The notes under the pieces are model-generated. The model saw only the letters and a program-made list of their open reading frames with translations. It did no database searches and was not told where the DNA came from. From Desulfuromonas sp. TF (GTDB lineage Bacteria; Desulfobacterota; Desulfuromonadia; Desulfuromonadales; ATBO01), in assembly GCF_000472285.1 (NCBI RefSeq), contig NZ_KI421424.1, forward strand, positions 202,801-238,695: a stretch of DNA of 35,895 nt, in the 5' to 3' direction. Below are positions 34,730 through 35,895 of this stretch, one piece after another (within the stretch, counting starts at the first letter, position 1; each line of letters starts with the position of its first letter). The position numbers were made by a program, and so were the translations under genes.

Positions 34730-35488
34730 ATGCATGAAAGGCCTTTGCAGGGGGTGCTGACGAGGGAGCGGTTCGATGCCGTGCTGTTCGATCTGGACGG
34801 AGTGCTGACCGATACGGCAAAAGTTCATGCGCTCTGCTGGAAGAGGATGTTCGATGAGTTCCTCAAGCGACGCGCCGACGGGCAAGCAGAGGTTTTCCTC
34901 CCCTTCGACCTCAACGCGGATTACCGGCAGTATGTGGATGGAAAGCCGAGATATGAAGGGGTCCGGGATTTCCTTGCCTCCCGCGGAATCGAGCTTCCCC
35001 AGGGCGAGCCTTCGGAACCGCCCGGCTGGGAAACCGTGAGCGGACTCGGCAACCGCAAAAACGAGCTGATCAATGAGATTCTCGCCACCGAAGGTGTCGA
35101 CGTCTATGAGAACTCCGTTGTCCTTGTTCGACGCCTTCTCGGGCAGGGATTCAGGACCGCGGTGGTGTCATCGAGCAAAAACTGCGAGGCGATCCTTAAG
35201 GCCGCCAACATCTACGACCTTTTCGAAGTGCGGGTTGACGGCGTGGTGGCGGCGCGTGAACATCTGCCAGGGAAGCCGGCGCCCGACACCTTTCTCAGGG
35301 CCGCCCGCCTGCTTGGGGCCGAGCCTCCGCGGACGGTTGTGGTCGAGGATGCCATAAGCGGCGTCCAGGCCGGCAGGGCAGGCGGATTCGGATTGGTGAT
35401 CGGAGTCGATCGCCACGACGACGCCGAGGCACTGCTTGGGGGTGGGGCTGATATCGTCGTCGCAGACCTGGGGGAGTTTCTTCCCTGA
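34730..35488 (+). CDS. Beta-phosphoglucomutase-like HAD hydrolase
   Basis: The 252-residue HAD protein has motif I with Asp21/Asp23 (FDLDGVLTD), a helical cap with GLGNRKN, motif II in VVSSSKN, the motif III lysine in PGKPAPDTF and motif IV VVEDAISGVQAG. This set is typical of the beta-phosphoglucomutase family, which converts beta-glucose-1-phosphate to glucose-6-phosphate. The next gene, 70 bp downstream, is a GH65 phosphorylase, whose product would be the substrate; mycobacterial Rv3400-Rv3401 shows the same pairing. The Shine-Dalgarno sequence before the ATG is modest (GCGAGGA). A plain sugar-phosphate phosphatase is the alternative. Confidence 0.85.
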   Translation: MHERPLQGVLTRERFDAVLFDLDGVLTDTAKVHALCWKRMFDEFLKRRADGQAEVFLPFDLNADYRQYVDGKPRYEGVRDFLASRGIELPQGEPSEPPGWETVSGLGNRKNELINEILATEGVDVYENSVVLVRRLLGQGFRTAVVSSSKNCEAILKAANIYDLFEVRVDGVVAAREHLPGKPAPDTFLRAARLLGAEPPRTVVVEDAISGVQAGRAGGFGLVIGVDRHDDAEALLGGGADIVVADLGEFLP

Positions 35489-35523
35489 CCGGGTCCCAGA
35501 TCGGGAAGCGCTTTCAGGGGGCT

Positions 35524-35601
35524 GACATGGCAATGGCGTGCAAAAAGGTGACGCATCGATGATACGACACGAGACCCTCAATCCCCCCCCGCACATCTAT
35601 C
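35524..35601 (+). repeat. 78-bp direct repeat, copy 1
   Basis: This segment spans the ribosome binding site and first 14 codons of the GH65 gene and is identical to 35818-35895 at the window edge. The copies are 294 bp apart start to start, a multiple of three. Copy 1 is in the expected gene context. Confidence 0.95.
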
Positions 35602-35895
35602 CCGTCGACGGCTGGAAAATCATCGAGACCCGATTTTATCCTCGCTTTCTCGCCCAGACCGAGACTCTCTTTTCCATTGGAAACGGTTATCTGGGGCTGC
35701 GCGGTAATTTCGAGGAGGGGAATCCAGCCTTTCAGAACGGAACGTTCGTCAATGGTTTCCACGAGACCTGGCCGATTATTTACGGGGAGAAGGCCTTCGG
35801 TTTCGCCAAGACGGGGCGACATGGCAATGGCGTGCAAAAAGGTGACGCATCGATGATACGACACGAGACCCTCAATCCCCCCCCGCACATCTATC
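35559..35895 (+). CDS. GH65-family disaccharide phosphorylase, N-terminal fragment (partial)
   Basis: The ATG at 35559, with AAAAGGTG about 9 nt upstream, opens a frame that runs off the window. The first 86 or so residues match the N-terminus of GH65 trehalose/maltose/kojibiose phosphorylases (IGNGYLGLRGNFEEG, then NGTFVNGFHETWPIIYGEKA). After FAKTG the frame passes into copy 2 of the 78-bp repeat and re-reads the gene start in frame. The family-like sequence therefore stops at about 35817, and the join is either an artefact or a real in-frame duplication. Family membership is well supported; substrate is not. Confidence 0.75.
   Translation, partial: MIRHETLNPPPHIYPVDGWKIIETRFYPRFLAQTETLFSIGNGYLGLRGNFEEGNPAFQNGTFVNGFHETWPIIYGEKAFGFAKTGRHGNGVQKGDASMIRHETLNPPPHIY
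35818..35895 (+). repeat. 78-bp direct repeat, copy 2 at window edge
   Basis: Base-for-base identical to 35524-35601 and cut off by the window end. It interrupts GH65 coding sequence right after the FAKTG residues. Confidence 0.95.

Overview
The window reads as chromosomal DNA of a Desulfuromonadales/Geobacterales-type bacterium (Desulfuromonas/Geobacter/Pelobacter relatives). Evidence from the sequence: multiheme c-type cytochromes including a nine-heme c plus b-type quinol oxidoreductase resembling Geobacter CbcL; an F0 cassette without F1 genes; separate nuoC and nuoD; and an rnfABCDGE operon. The lineage call is inferred from gene content, not from a marker tree. No rRNA, tRNA, CRISPR array or insertion sequence was recognised.

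Layout. (1) 1-4200: a cut-off small membrane ORF, then a minus-strand cytochrome cluster: CbcL-like c/b fusion, small two-helix membrane protein, NapC/NirT-type octaheme cytochrome. (2) 4200-5930: minus-strand F0 operon atpZ-atpI-atpB-atpE; subunits b, delta and all F1 genes are absent. (3) 5958-11640: a TrmJ-like RNA methyltransferase, a small beta-barrel protein, two small zinc-ribbon proteins, a phage-CI-like repressor without phage neighbours, and a coupled DUF898/M48 peptidase pair. (4) 11660-12944: hemL. (5) 13096-18261: rnfABCDGE behind a good sigma70-type promoter. (6) 18519-34631: a complete 14-subunit complex I operon nuoA-N ending at a strong terminator, with one extra gene, a zinc-ribbon/TPR protein, between nuoG and nuoH. 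(7) 34730-end: a beta-phosphoglucomutase-like HAD enzyme and the start of a GH65 disaccharide phosphorylase.

The genes form an energy-conservation block: quinol oxidation toward periplasmic/extracellular cytochromes, NADH:quinone oxidoreductase, ferredoxin:NAD oxidoreductase (Rnf), and the ion channel of ATP synthase. The strongest regulatory observation is a near-identical 17-bp palindrome-like site (TGTATACAGYATACWGT) just upstream of both the F0 operon and the nuo operon, which suggests a common regulator. Other points to check: the extra TPR gene in nuo, the coordinated loss of one Fe-S cluster's ligands in RnfB, a missing Cys ligand in the N-terminal domain of NuoF, and a perfect 78-bp direct repeat at the right edge that may be an assembly artefact.
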